Assembly (NCBI GenBank): GCA_016934935.1
Contig: JAFGRW010000115.1
Span: forward strand, 104,482 to 168,481
DNA from: Spirochaetota bacterium
GTDB lineage: Bacteria > Spirochaetota > UBA4802 > JAFGJZ01
Reading direction: 5' to 3'
DNA length: 64,000 nucleotides
Of this stretch, positions 7,997 through 17,420 are shown in pieces. Each line of letters begins with the position of its first letter. Positions within the stretch are counted from its first letter, which is position 1. A program made the translations under genes and the position numbers. The notes beneath the pieces are model-generated. The model was not told the DNA's origin and searched no databases. It saw only the letters and a list, made by a program, of their open reading frames with translations.

Positions 7997-9889
7997 ATGA
8001 AAAGAACACGATCCATTTTTTTACTACTATTAACATTTATGTTAATATTTACCGGATGCATACCAAGACAGGAGCAGCAAAATATCCCGGACAGAGCAAA
8101 ATACAAAAATGCCGATTTACCGATAGAAGAGCGGATAAATGATCTGTTCAGCTATATGACCCTCGAAGAGAAGGTCGCGCAGATGGCACAGGTTGCAAAT
8201 TACGCGGCCTCACCTTCGGATGTTACAGATAAAGGTCTGGGCTCTATTCTTAGCGGAGGCAGTGATGGGCCATATTCCGGATTTAAACCGGAGAACTGGC
8301 TCGAATTCTGTAACGAGTACCAGAAAGCAGCGCTTGAATCCCGCCTGGGAATCCCAATACTGTACGGAATTGATGCGGTTCACGGACACGCAAAGGCTGT
8401 CGGGGCAACGGTTTTTCCTCACAACATCGGTCTTGGAGCAGCAAACGATCCCGGGCTTATGGAGAAAATTGGCCGGATAACCGCTGTAGAGGTATCGGCT
8501 TCCGGCATAAACTGGAACTTCTCGCCATGTGTGGCTGTTGCTCGTGATATTCGCTGGGGACGCACCTATGAGAGCTTCGGCGAAACACCGGACATTGTCT
8601 CGCCCCTGGGAGCAGCCTATATCAGAGGATTGCAGGCTGGCGGACTTGGCAAACGCGATTCTGTGGCAGCATGCGTGAAACACTACTTTGGAGACGGCGC
8701 GGCCGAATGGGGAACGGGTATTGACGGCGGAATCGATCAGGGGGACTCTAAAGCAACCGATGAAGAGATGAGGACGATTCATTTAGCACCATACATAGAA
8801 GCAGTAAAACAGAACCCGGCAACAATCATGATATCTTTTTCCGGAATCCGTGGAGAGGAGATGCATGGGAACAAAAAATGGATTGATATACTGCGTAACG
8901 AACTTGGTTTTGACGGTCTTATTGTTTCAGACTGGGCCGGCCACAAACAACTGAACGGTTCAAATATTCTGGCACAGAGCATCAATGCGGGAATAGACAT
9001 GATAATGATCCCGGACACTTTTGATTCTTTTATTTTAGAAGTCAGCCAAAATGTCAGGGATGGAATAATTAGTGAAGAGCGCATAAACGAAGCTGTACGC
9101 CGCATTCTAAAACTGAAATTTGAAATGGGTCTTTTCGAAAATCCACTCGCAGACGGCACACTATTGTCATCTGTTGGAACGGATGAATCCATGAAGACAG
9201 CGCGTGAAGCCGTAAGAAAAAGTCTAGTACTGCTTAAGAATAATAAAAACGCGCTTCCTCTATCTGAAGATGATCCGGTTGCAGTGATTGGAACAAAATC
9301 CAAAGACATGGGGGTTATGTGCGGAGGATGGACTGTTTACTGGGGTGGATACAGCATGCATGAAAAATTACGCGGCTGGCTGGATGACAACTCTCAGAAG
9401 ATAAAAGCACAGAACATGTTTGTAAAAGGGACTACTATTCTTGACTCATTGACAGAACGTCTTGGTGAAGATAAAATCAGTTATTCAGATAACGGTGAAA
9501 ATACAGGCCCGGCAAAAAAGTCAATCGTTGTAATCGGTGAAGTTCCCTATGTTGAATTTACGGGGGACAGTAACGATCTTGGAATATCAGAAGAAGATGT
9601 TGCCCGCGTGAAAAACGCTCGCAGCAAGGGGACGCAGGTGATTGCCGTTATTATCAGTGGACGGCCGCTTATAATAACCGAAATTGAGCCCTACTGCGAT
9701 GCAATTGTAGCGGCATGGCTGCCCGGCTCGATGGCCGGCCCGGGCATCACAGATGCACTGTATGGCGACCATGATTTTACAGGAAAACTTTCTTTCACAT
9801 GGCCTCGCAGCATGAAGGATATTCCTTTCAAAGAGAGCACCAAAGGCATGTACCCAAGAGGATATGGTCTTCAGATGAAAAGCGAATAG
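7997..9889 (+). CDS. GH3 beta-glucosidase lipoprotein
   Basis: The ATG at 7997 follows AAGGAG by 8 nt and opens a lipoprotein signal peptide ending in LIFTGC. The 630-residue mature enzyme is a two-domain glycoside hydrolase family 3 protein. It has VKHYFGDG at about residue 227, FDGLIVSDWAG with the nucleophile Asp at about 312, and a second domain (LVLLKNNKNALPL, then VVIGEVPYVEFTGD) of the GH3 C-terminal type. It resembles exo-1,3/1,4-beta-glucan glucosidases, which release glucose from beta-glucans. Being lipid-anchored, it would act in the periplasm or at the outer membrane. It is monocistronic and followed by a hairpin terminator. A second glycosidase lipoprotein (GH30) lies at 41.7 kb. 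Confidence 0.95.
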   Translation: MKRTRSIFLLLLTFMLIFTGCIPRQEQQNIPDRAKYKNADLPIEERINDLFSYMTLEEKVAQMAQVANYAASPSDVTDKGLGSILSGGSDGPYSGFKPENWLEFCNEYQKAALESRLGIPILYGIDAVHGHAKAVGATVFPHNIGLGAANDPGLMEKIGRITAVEVSASGINWNFSPCVAVARDIRWGRTYESFGETPDIVSPLGAAYIRGLQAGGLGKRDSVAACVKHYFGDGAAEWGTGIDGGIDQGDSKATDEEMRTIHLAPYIEAVKQNPATIMISFSGIRGEEMHGNKKWIDILRNELGFDGLIVSDWAGHKQLNGSNILAQSINAGIDMIMIPDTFDSFILEVSQNVRDGIISEERINEAVRRILKLKFEMGLFENPLADGTLLSSVGTDESMKTAREAVRKSLVLLKNNKNALPLSEDDPVAVIGTKSKDMGVMCGGWTVYWGGYSMHEKLRGWLDDNSQKIKAQNMFVKGTTILDSLTERLGEDKISYSDNGENTGPAKKSIVVIGEVPYVEFTGDSNDLGISEEDVARVKNARSKGTQVIAVIISGRPLIITEIEPYCDAIVAAWLPGSMAGPGITDALYGDHDFTGKLSFTWPRSMKDIPFKESTKGMYPRGYGLQMKSE

Positions 9890-9897
9890 CAAGCTTC

Positions 9898-9930
9898 CAG
9901 AGACGGACACCCGTTTGCCCGTCTCTGTTT
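9898..9930 (+). terminator. hairpin terminator after GH3 gene
   Basis: CAGAGACGG (9898-9906) pairs perfectly with CCGTCTCTG (9919-9927) around a 12-nt loop, followed by TTTCGTTATTT. It lies 8 nt after the GH3 stop and also faces the convergent Cys-rich miniprotein gene. Confidence 0.8.
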
Positions 9931-9990
9931 CGTTATTTATCCGTTTTATGCACTACTACCCGTAATCATTGTTAATGATATACGCAAAAA

Positions 9991-10179
9991 CTACTCACCG
10001 CTGATTTTTGCTATAAGCCCATTAACTTTTGCAAGTTCCTTTTCAAGAGTCTCTTTATAGACGAAAAGCTCTGCAAGCTGATCTTCAGGACTCATAACAG
10101 AGTCTGAGCAGCATTTTTTTTGATCATCTCCGCCGCAGCACTCATGATCTGCACTGCTGTTTTCTCCACAACATGACAT
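9991..10179 (-). CDS. Cys-rich miniprotein (62 aa)
   Basis: A strong GGGAGGTC ribosome site precedes the ATG at 10179, supporting a real gene despite its size. The N-terminal half holds six cysteines as three CC pairs (SCCGEN, HECCGG, KKCCSD), interspersed with acidic residues and His. The C-terminal half is an amphipathic helix (SPEDQLAELFVYKETLEKELAKVNGLIAKISGE) that could dimerise as a coiled coil. The layout suggests a metal- or cluster-binding cytosolic protein, but no function is known to me. It is a single-gene unit convergent with the GH3 gene. Confidence 0.7.
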   Translation of the reverse strand: MSCCGENSSADHECCGGDDQKKCCSDSVMSPEDQLAELFVYKETLEKELAKVNGLIAKISGE

Positions 10180-10306
10180 ATTGACCTCCCGGGTTATTTA
10201 TGTTTACCAAATACTTTTGAATTTGATATTTTACTGAATTATAACTTTTTACCATACTAACCAGTAATATCACAAAATCAATAATATTACAATTCCAACA
10301 TTAATA

Positions 10307-10327
10307 AAAGCTCAAAGCTCAAAGCTC
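10307..10327. repeat. three tandem AAAGCTC heptamers
   Basis: AAAGCTC occurs three times head to tail in the 377-nt spacer upstream of the DHH phosphoesterase gene. The rest of the spacer (10180-10556) is A/T-rich with no ORF. The repeat may be slippage-prone filler or a binding array; there is no evidence for either. Confidence 0.6.
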
Positions 10328-10406
10328 AAAAAATTATTTAGTAGACAACGCTAAAGCAATTATAGTATATTCAGCATGAATTAGTTCAAACTGAATCTTT
10401 TTCATG

Positions 10407-10441
10407 ACCTATACCGTCTAAAATGTTGTTATAGGTTTTTT
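10407..10441 (+). terminator. terminator-like hairpin upstream of DHH gene
   Basis: ACCTATA (10407-10413) pairs with TATAGGT (10430-10436) and is followed by six T. The 7-bp A/T-rich stem and 16-nt loop make it weak. Lying 116 nt before the start codon with no plus-strand gene upstream, it could be an attenuator in the leader of the dhh-luxR operon. That is speculative. Confidence 0.4.
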
Positions 10442-10556
10442 ATGTTACCTGTTTATTTATCAGAGACATTCAACCTATCTTGTAAACTTTATTTCCAATC
10501 GATTTAATTTTCTTATGCTGACTTTATGTCTCTGCTTTTCATTTTATGGAGGCAAT

Positions 10557-11537
10557 ATGCGTGAAGTGCATTTTATTGAAGAGTTGATTGATACCCTGAA
10601 AAAAGAAGATACTGTCTTTATTCAGCCTCACAATTATCCTGATCATGACGGTGTCGCCAGCGCCTTTGGCCTGCAAAGCCTTTTCAAATTCTTCGATATT
10701 AAATCACATCTTGTATACGAAGGAGAAATTCAGAGAGATTCATTGAGGCAGATGATAGACAGCCTTGATATAGAGATACACCATATCAGCGAATACAACA
10801 TGAACGAGCAACACAAGATTGTCGTTGTGGACGGATGCAAAGAAAATAAAAATGTCACTGACCTGATCGGCGATGAAATTGCTGTTATTGACCACCATCT
10901 TGTAAAATCTCCCGAAGATGTTCCCTTAAGCGATATCAGACCCGATTATGGTGCATGCGCTTCGATAATAAGCTCATACTATGATCTTCTTAATATCGAC
11001 ATTCCACAAAAAAGTGCCACCGCCCTTATTATAGGCATAGTAATGGACACCGCTCTTCTTACCCGAGGCACATCAGAACAGGATGTGAGCTCATATTCCA
11101 ATCTTTACAGCAAGGCAGATATGCGGCTTGTAAATTCAATTCTAAGGAACTACATACAAATCAAGGATCTTCATTTTTACAAGGAAGCCATAAACAATGT
11201 TCAAATCAAAAACGAAGTGGCTTATTGTCACTTTCCAAACGGCTGCAATCAGAACCTTTTGGGAATATTGGGTGACTTTTTTTTATCATTGCAGGAGATA
11301 GATTTTGTAATACTGAGTGCCAACAACGGTGGATTGATAAATTTTTCACTTAGAAACGAACGCGATGACTGGAACGCCGCGGCGTTAATACAGGAAGTAC
11401 TAAAAGGAATAGGCTTTGGAGGTGGTCACGCCGATATGGCAGGCGGAATTATTCCCGACAACCGCAATTTTAACGAAAGTAAAATTAAAAAATTATTCTA
11501 CTCTTTACTATTTGGTACAACAACGGATAACAGGTAA
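10557..11537 (+). CDS. DHH/DHHA1 phosphoesterase (NrnA-like)
   Basis: The ATG at 10557 follows GGAGG by 5 nt; the 14-codon extension upstream has no ribosome site. The 326-residue protein shows the DHH motifs: PHNYPDHDGVASAFGL (motif I), VVVDGCK, VIDHHLVK (the DHH signature) and a C-terminal DHHA1 domain ending in GFGGGHADMAGG. Related NrnA/GdpP-type enzymes hydrolyse nanoRNAs, pAp or pApA, and cyclic dinucleotides. Motif I carries N-Y-P-D-H-D rather than the common N-P-D-G-D, but the metal-binding Asp/His pattern is kept. It lacks membrane segments. The next gene, a membrane LuxR regulator, starts 5 nt later, so the two are almost certainly co-transcribed. Confidence 0.9.
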   Translation: MREVHFIEELIDTLKKEDTVFIQPHNYPDHDGVASAFGLQSLFKFFDIKSHLVYEGEIQRDSLRQMIDSLDIEIHHISEYNMNEQHKIVVVDGCKENKNVTDLIGDEIAVIDHHLVKSPEDVPLSDIRPDYGACASIISSYYDLLNIDIPQKSATALIIGIVMDTALLTRGTSEQDVSSYSNLYSKADMRLVNSILRNYIQIKDLHFYKEAINNVQIKNEVAYCHFPNGCNQNLLGILGDFFLSLQEIDFVILSANNGGLINFSLRNERDDWNAAALIQEVLKGIGFGGGHADMAGGIIPDNRNFNESKIKKLFYSLLFGTTTDNR

Positions 11538-11542
11538 ATATC

Positions 11543-12757
11543 ATGGTCAATATACTTTCGGTAATAGCTTTTTTTTGCATTACAATATTATTTATTCAGC
11601 TTGTTTACGCCCTTATTAAAATTAAAGGATTTCAGAAAGTGCTTTTTGGCGGTATTGCCATTTGCATGATCTGGTGGCTTGCTTGCTGCCTAATCGGATA
11701 CGGATCAAGCAAATTGACTACAGTATGGTTCTGTTTTAAAGCTTCAGTTCCATCTTTTACTTTTCTTCACTGCTTCATGCTTCATTTTGTTCTGATATTT
11801 ACAAATAGCAGACGCAACTGGATAATTTTGGCCGTTATTTATCTTCCTTCAATAATATTTACCTATTTTGGTGTAACTTCTGAATTTGTTTACAGTGCGT
11901 TTTCCAAAATAGGCTATTTCTGGACCGGTAGTCCAAGCGGAAGCATTCTGACCATTCTTTTTTCTGTGCAATACCTTTCATATTATATAATTTCCATAAC
12001 ACTTCTTATAATATTCGCAAATAGAACTCAAAGTCACCGATTATCAAAAATTTCGGTTATTCTTGCTGCTTCACTTTTTACTACTATTCTTTTTTTTAAT
12101 ATCGAGCCGTTTTTGTTACCTCTTGTCAGCAATTACAAAAGTCTTATGATCTCACCAAACGCAGCAATAATCTGGGTTACAGGTGTCTGGTATGCCATCA
12201 TTCACTATAAACTGTTCAGCTACTCCGCTAACTCGCTGCTAGAAACAATTCTTCAGAATGTCGAGTTTGCCCTGTTTGTGAGTAACAGTGATGGTCTGAT
12301 TATTAGAAAAAACAGTACAGCCGAAACACTTACAAAATACAATAATAGACCTATCATCAATCTGAAGGAACTTATACCTGTGGAAGAATTTAGCGGTAAT
12401 AACAAAACAAGGCACTGCAAATACCTTTTGAGACAAAACGGAAAACCCGTTCTGGTTAAGCTATCCGAAAACCCTGTTTGTGATAACTATGGAGACCTTA
12501 CAATGACAGCTGCTACCGGATTGATCGAGGGCCTTACCCTTTTTCATGAAGTTTACAACCTGACTAAAAGAGAGATGGAAGTCGCCGCGTGCCTTATGAA
12601 CGGTATGACCGCGCCCCAAATCTCAAAAAAATATGGAACCGCAATTAATACAATTAAAAGTCAGATGAGTTCTCTGTACTCAAAAACCGGAGTAAACTCT
12701 AAAATTGAACTGATAAGGAAAATGGAAGACTCTTCGGTTATTCAAAAACCCAGCTGA
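11543..12757 (+). CDS. LuxR-type regulator with 7-TM sensor domain
   Basis: The first 230 residues form about seven hydrophobic helices like the 7-TM domain found at the N terminus of some histidine kinases. A PAS-like segment follows (ILQNVEFALFVSNSDGLIIRKNSTAE). The C terminus is a LuxR helix-turn-helix (LTKREMEVAACLMNGMTAPQ, then TIKSQMSSLYSKTGVNSKIEL). It would be a one-component transcription factor tethered in the inner membrane, with no phosphotransfer domain. This architecture is common in spirochaetes. A second copy lies at 52928-54187. Here it follows a DHH phosphoesterase gene by 5 nt. Its 3' end overlaps the convergent neighbour by 16 nt. Confidence 0.88.
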   Translation: MVNILSVIAFFCITILFIQLVYALIKIKGFQKVLFGGIAICMIWWLACCLIGYGSSKLTTVWFCFKASVPSFTFLHCFMLHFVLIFTNSRRNWIILAVIYLPSIIFTYFGVTSEFVYSAFSKIGYFWTGSPSGSILTILFSVQYLSYYIISITLLIIFANRTQSHRLSKISVILAASLFTTILFFNIEPFLLPLVSNYKSLMISPNAAIIWVTGVWYAIIHYKLFSYSANSLLETILQNVEFALFVSNSDGLIIRKNSTAETLTKYNNRPIINLKELIPVEEFSGNNKTRHCKYLLRQNGKPVLVKLSENPVCDNYGDLTMTAATGLIEGLTLFHEVYNLTKREMEVAACLMNGMTAPQISKKYGTAINTIKSQMSSLYSKTGVNSKIELIRKMEDSSVIQKPS

Positions 12758-14184
12758 AAACCGGCACTTACCCTCGGGTTGCCTTCGAAATCGGAATCAA
12801 GAGAGCTGAAAAACGTAGTGGTACTTTCACTATATATCTCGCGATTATAAAATTCATAAGAACTTTTTGCAAATGCAAGATGCAATAATTCTACTATTTT
12901 AAGCCCGCCCATAGCCAGCAAAGCCCTCTTTTGATTATCCTTCGAATCTTCGGTAAAAGCGAAATATAGCGCAGCCGACTGCGCTGTGTAATAGCTCCAT
13001 CCGGCGATCCGGTCACCACGATAAAAATGGCCGCCCCCGGGAATAATAAGCGAATGAACATAAGGAGCCAGCGGATTCGAAAATCCCGGTGGAAGCACCG
13101 ATTCACGCTGATACTGGATTGCCAGATGATCAAGATACGAGACTGTAAAAGTGATTGGAATCATCGCCCATAAAAACTGCTGCCGTTTATAAACTTTATC
13201 CGGTTTATCCGGATCCTGTATCCATGGGAAAAAATTACCGCTGAATTTTGTTGCCACCGGAGCATATAAAAGTGCTGTAAGGTACAAACCTGATGTATAA
13301 ACCATATTCAAAGATGAGGGTTTTGGATTTTCAAAACCCATATAACCTGTATTTAGATACGATCCGTAACCCGGCAAGAGAATGTTTCCAAGGGGATTAA
13401 CTACGACGAGTGACTCCATATACTGTTTAACAGGTTCACTTCTTCTAGAGTAATTATAAGCAGCCCCGTAACGCCTGTCTATATTGTCAGCTATTATACC
13501 GCTGTTCCACTTTTCAAGATCATCTGTATCCGGGAAAATATTCAGCACTCCGGATGAAGAAAGAGTGCTTTTTGACTTAACAAAGGATTCGTATCTTCCG
13601 GCCGTAACAACTGTAAAATATTCACCCGATACAGTTTTGCAGGTCTGACCTTCCCGAATCCCACTATATGTTCCAGCGCTTATTAAAAATAATCCGCTAC
13701 CCTTTTGAACAGAGGCATAGTAAACCGGAAACTTTGAATAGTACGAAAGCAGCTCTCTTAAAAGAAGATACGGAACATTCTGAAGTATGCGGCTTTCGAC
13801 ACGAATCTTCAGATTATGTTTTTTTAAGGCATCATCATGAGCTTCTATGGCAATTTCACCATGAGAAAGGGCTCCGGTCTGATAAATAGAAAATAATATG
13901 GTAAACTGCGCACCGGCCTGACGCGAAATATCGAAATACCTGCCGGGAATAGTATCACTTAACTCTATGGAAGAAGCCGCCTTGATAAGCTCGTTTGTTT
14001 CGACGATTTGCATGCTGCCAAGATCTTCAATAGCCATACGCACTATTTTTTCTGTCTCAAGAACGAGAGCATTAACCGATTCAGAACCCGACTGTACAGA
14101 ATAGAGCGCCGCTCGGGGAACAGCAAAAATTACATCGGTAAATAAGAAAAGAAAAATTGAAATTATAATCGCGATTTTTCTCAT
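12742..14184 (-). CDS. envelope protein with GGGHFYRG motif (paralogue 1)
   Basis: The 480-residue product starts with a signal peptide (MRKIAIIISIFLFLFTDVIFA). Residues 25-130 resemble CsgG/LpoB-like sensing domains (EKIVRMAIEDLGSMQIVETNELIKAA, then AGAQFTILFSIYQTG). The C-terminal third has several hydrophobic helices around PGGGHFYRGDRIAGWSYYTAQ, a motif of DUF5683-type membrane proteins. The start codon overlaps the stop of the upstream paralogue as ATGA. The two share the same domain order and probably act as a pair in the envelope. Function is unknown. The 3' end overlaps the convergent luxR-type gene by 16 nt. Confidence 0.7.
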   Translation of the reverse strand: MRKIAIIISIFLFLFTDVIFAVPRAALYSVQSGSESVNALVLETEKIVRMAIEDLGSMQIVETNELIKAASSIELSDTIPGRYFDISRQAGAQFTILFSIYQTGALSHGEIAIEAHDDALKKHNLKIRVESRILQNVPYLLLRELLSYYSKFPVYYASVQKGSGLFLISAGTYSGIREGQTCKTVSGEYFTVVTAGRYESFVKSKSTLSSSGVLNIFPDTDDLEKWNSGIIADNIDRRYGAAYNYSRRSEPVKQYMESLVVVNPLGNILLPGYGSYLNTGYMGFENPKPSSLNMVYTSGLYLTALLYAPVATKFSGNFFPWIQDPDKPDKVYKRQQFLWAMIPITFTVSYLDHLAIQYQRESVLPPGFSNPLAPYVHSLIIPGGGHFYRGDRIAGWSYYTAQSAALYFAFTEDSKDNQKRALLAMGGLKIVELLHLAFAKSSYEFYNREIYSESTTTFFSSLDSDFEGNPRVSAGFQLGF

Positions 14185-15683
14185 AAGCTCTTCTCCACTG
14201 AAACCCCCGCAATCAGCTTTCCGTTAGGATCCTCCGCGACAAGGGGAACAATGGAAAAATCACTTTGAACTGTTTTTCCATTTTTAATGTTAAACCCCAA
14301 TGAATTACAATGATATATCTCAAAAGCACGCACCAGAAGAGCAGCTCCGGCCGCGACGTATCCATATTTTTTATCTGACGAAGATTGCGAGTAGGAAGTG
14401 CCGTCATAAGTCTCTTTATCCAGAAGATAATAGAGAGAGGTAAAAAGAAGCATGTTGTCCAGATGGAAATAGAGATAACCCCAAGCGCGATATCCTTTAT
14501 AAAAATGACCGCCTCCGCTTCCCAATATGGAAAAATAGAGGGCGGTATATTCACTGCCCATATAGGGATCAACAGGATTATATGCCGCGGCGCTGTTTGC
14601 CGCCCGTGACCCGGCTGCGTCGGCGTACATTGAAGCACCAGCTGCGGCAAAATAATAGATTCCAAAGTAAAAAGAGCTCTTTTGAAAATGGCTGATGTCC
14701 TTTTTTTCATCGCGTAGAACCGAAGGCCTGTCTATTAGCCCCTGGGCTCCTATATAAATATAAGGCGCGTTATTTATCGTCCAAAGCCCAAGCCCCGTAA
14801 AATCGGATGAAGCATAATAGGCGGCGGGAGAGGCAACTGGCGAAAGAACAGAAATAACCGGTGTCGCCAGAGCAGTAATAAGAGTCTCTTCTAAAGATGG
14901 GGGGCGGAATACTATTTCGGTTTTTCTTCCATAATAAAACTCCCGCAAAAATTCGGAGTCTCCGTCAAATGATCTTAGAATGAAGTAGTTTCCGTCTTCG
15001 ATAAAATTTTTAAACGCAAGTTTGCCCTGATTTACGTTTAAGTGCCCGGCTTTTTCGTAAAGAACAATATTCCCGGAATTATCAATTACACGAAAAAGAT
15101 CATAACTGTTTTTCCTAACTTTAAATTCATTATAGTTCAAGGCTCCGTTTCTTATCTGAACACGAACCGGATATTTATACTCGCTGTAAAGAGCAGCCAT
15201 AAATCGCCCTGTATGCTCTTCCATGCAGTAGCTTAATTCACGTGAAGAATAGGAAACATTTTTTAACGGAACAACAACCCGGTAACGCGCGAAGATATTA
15301 CCGTTAAACGGAACATCATAAGAAACAGCATATAAATTGATGAGTATTGAATTACCTCTGTCGCTTATAGATCCTCTTACAACAACATCAATGCCTGCCG
15401 TTTTCATAAACCGCATAAGAGCCGACTCTTCCAGCAGATTGCTATCCTTAAGTTGCTGCATCAAAGAATCAGACTTTACTATATCAAAATCTCCACCAAT
15501 TCGTACTATATTATTAAAATGTGTCTCAAAAAATTCTGCCATTATTAAGGAGCGTTGGGTATCAGTCGAAAGACCAGTAGAAACAATCATGGGAGCGGCG
15601 GTAATGCGTATATTAAAAATAACAATAATCACGGAAACCATTAAAAGCGTCCGATTTTGTATTATTCTTTTTGAGAAAATCAC
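14181..15683 (-). CDS. envelope protein with GGGHFYKG motif (paralogue 2)
   Basis: The 500-residue protein has a signal peptide (MVSVIIVIFNIRITAAP), then an N-terminal segment (FDIVKSDSLMQQLKDS, AGIDVVVRGSISD) like the CsgG/LpoB-like part of the downstream gene. The C-terminal region holds membrane helices around GSGGGHFYKGYRAWGYLYFH. It lies first in the pair and overlaps the next gene by 4 nt (ATGA), a sign of translational coupling. The annotated start at 15683 has only a weak GTGAG site, so an internal start at 15641 is possible. The family is not one I can name beyond the DUF5683-like motif. Confidence 0.68.
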   Translation of the reverse strand: MIFSKRIIQNRTLLMVSVIIVIFNIRITAAPMIVSTGLSTDTQRSLIMAEFFETHFNNIVRIGGDFDIVKSDSLMQQLKDSNLLEESALMRFMKTAGIDVVVRGSISDRGNSILINLYAVSYDVPFNGNIFARYRVVVPLKNVSYSSRELSYCMEEHTGRFMAALYSEYKYPVRVQIRNGALNYNEFKVRKNSYDLFRVIDNSGNIVLYEKAGHLNVNQGKLAFKNFIEDGNYFILRSFDGDSEFLREFYYGRKTEIVFRPPSLEETLITALATPVISVLSPVASPAAYYASSDFTGLGLWTINNAPYIYIGAQGLIDRPSVLRDEKKDISHFQKSSFYFGIYYFAAAGASMYADAAGSRAANSAAAYNPVDPYMGSEYTALYFSILGSGGGHFYKGYRAWGYLYFHLDNMLLFTSLYYLLDKETYDGTSYSQSSSDKKYGYVAAGAALLVRAFEIYHCNSLGFNIKNGKTVQSDFSIVPLVAEDPNGKLIAGVSVEKSL

Positions 15684-15887
15684 AATAACTCACATCCGTT
15701 TAACAAATTTGCTACATAAAATGTTCTTCTTAACCACATACCATTACCGCAACACAAGAGACAATACTTTTTTATTATGTAATAGCATCCGCTATTTTGT
15801 TGTCGTTAATACTGTTAACCCTTATATTACTATCTTAAGGGTCTTTTATAAATCATGACCTGATTAGAAATACAACAGGATTTATCT

Positions 15888-17420
15888 ATGGCGAATGATG
15901 TAACTATTCTTATAGTAGAAGATGACGAGTTAACATCTGTTGATCTGCAGACCAAGCTTAACAAGCTGGGATATCTGGACGTGATCCGTGCTAGCGATTC
16001 GGTTTCGGCCATAACGACTATACGACAGAATAAGCCAAACCTGATAATAATGGATGTTCAGCTTAAAGGAAACACAGACGGAATCGAAACCGCGTCGTAT
16101 ATCTTTGACGAATTCAACATTCCTGTTATCTTTCTTACCGCTTATAGCGATACAGAAATTCAAAGAAAGGCGCGTATCAGCCGCCCTTATGCGTATATAG
16201 TAAAACCTCTGGACATACGGATTCTTGAATCATCTATCGAATCGGCTCTTTACCGGCACAGCATAGAACAGGAAAACCAGGCGCTGCAAAACCTTAGACG
16301 CGCTGCCGAACAGGCTAACCACTCTAAATCAATTTTTCTTGCCAACATGAGCCACGAACTGCGCACTCCACTTAATTCGATACTCGGATTTTCAAAACTT
16401 ATGAAAATGGGTTATGACCCAGACGAATATCACGATCATCTTGACAGAATCATTTCAAGCGGCGACCATCTGCTGAATCTTATCAACGAAATTCTTGATT
16501 ATATGAAAATTCACGCGGGAAAGGCAAAACTTAATCTTCAGTGCATAAACCCCGAACCGGTTATTAACGAATGTCTTAAATCTGTCAGTTATTGTGCTAA
16601 TGAAAAAAATATAGAGATCAAATGCAATATAGCCGACTTTCCGATAACCGTTTTTGCCGACAAACGAAGATTAAAGCAGATAGTACTTAATTTGCTGACA
16701 AATGCCGCCAAGTTTACCCCATCGGGTGGAGAGATAAATATCAGGCTCTATGAAAAAGAGGGTCAATGTTGTATTGAAGTTCAGGATAACGGCCCCGGCA
16801 TTGCTGCTGAAGATCAATCGCTAATATTTGAACAGTTCGAACAGATTTCCAAAGATTCATCCTGCGAAGATACCGGAAGCGGTTTAGGTCTTGCCATAAC
16901 ACGGATACTGGTCGAATTACACGGTGGAATCATAGAGATTGAGAGCAGCCCGGGCATGGGTTCTCTTTTCAGGGTGATTCTTGCAGCGCTGCACCAGATT
17001 CAGCCAGTTGCAGAACAGGTTCCGTCTCAGGACAACTGCATGTTTATACCGTTAAAAGGAACTCTGCTTGTTGTAGAAGACAACAGCGGCAACAGGGATT
17101 TCTTGACAAAATACTTTGAAAAATCCGGACAGGATGTAATAGCTGTAAAAGACGGCTATGAATGTCTTGAGCTTTTTGAAAACGGCAACACAAAAAACAT
17201 TGTACTGATTTTAATGGATCTTAGAATGAGAGGACTGAGCGGAATTGATACCGTACAGGAACTTGGGCTTCGCAATATTAACATTCCTGTTATCGCGGTA
17301 AGCGCGTTTCTGGATGAAGACCTTGAAAATAGTTTCGCCAAAAGCAGGTTCGCAGCATCGGTACAAAAACCGATCAATATAACCGAGCTGAACAGCAAGA
17401 TTAAGGCAATTTTTGATTAA
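15888..17420 (+). CDS. hybrid sensor kinase (REC-HisKA-HATPase-REC)
   Basis: The 510-residue protein begins with a receiver domain (phospho-Asp about residue 56 in IIMDVQL). A short coiled coil and HisKA follow (FLANMSHELRTPLNSILGF, His 156), then HATPase_c with Asn 272 (LLTNAAKFTP), DNGPGI and GSGLGLAITRI. It ends with a second receiver domain (Asp about 444 in ILMDLRM). No membrane helix or periplasmic sensor is present, so input comes through phosphorylation of the first receiver or a partner. Output must pass to another protein, since no DNA-binding domain is present. AGGA lies 8 nt before the ATG. It is monocistronic; no cognate regulator is adjacent. Confidence 0.94.
   Translation: MANDVTILIVEDDELTSVDLQTKLNKLGYLDVIRASDSVSAITTIRQNKPNLIIMDVQLKGNTDGIETASYIFDEFNIPVIFLTAYSDTEIQRKARISRPYAYIVKPLDIRILESSIESALYRHSIEQENQALQNLRRAAEQANHSKSIFLANMSHELRTPLNSILGFSKLMKMGYDPDEYHDHLDRIISSGDHLLNLINEILDYMKIHAGKAKLNLQCINPEPVINECLKSVSYCANEKNIEIKCNIADFPITVFADKRRLKQIVLNLLTNAAKFTPSGGEINIRLYEKEGQCCIEVQDNGPGIAAEDQSLIFEQFEQISKDSSCEDTGSGLGLAITRILVELHGGIIEIESSPGMGSLFRVILAALHQIQPVAEQVPSQDNCMFIPLKGTLLVVEDNSGNRDFLTKYFEKSGQDVIAVKDGYECLELFENGNTKNIVLILMDLRMRGLSGIDTVQELGLRNINIPVIAVSAFLDEDLENSFAKSRFAASVQKPINITELNSKIKAIFD

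Noticed and set aside
8193..9309. Long open frames on both strands inside the GH3 gene
   Set aside because: They lie entirely inside a clear GH3 coding region and lack ribosome sites or family motifs; they are shadows.
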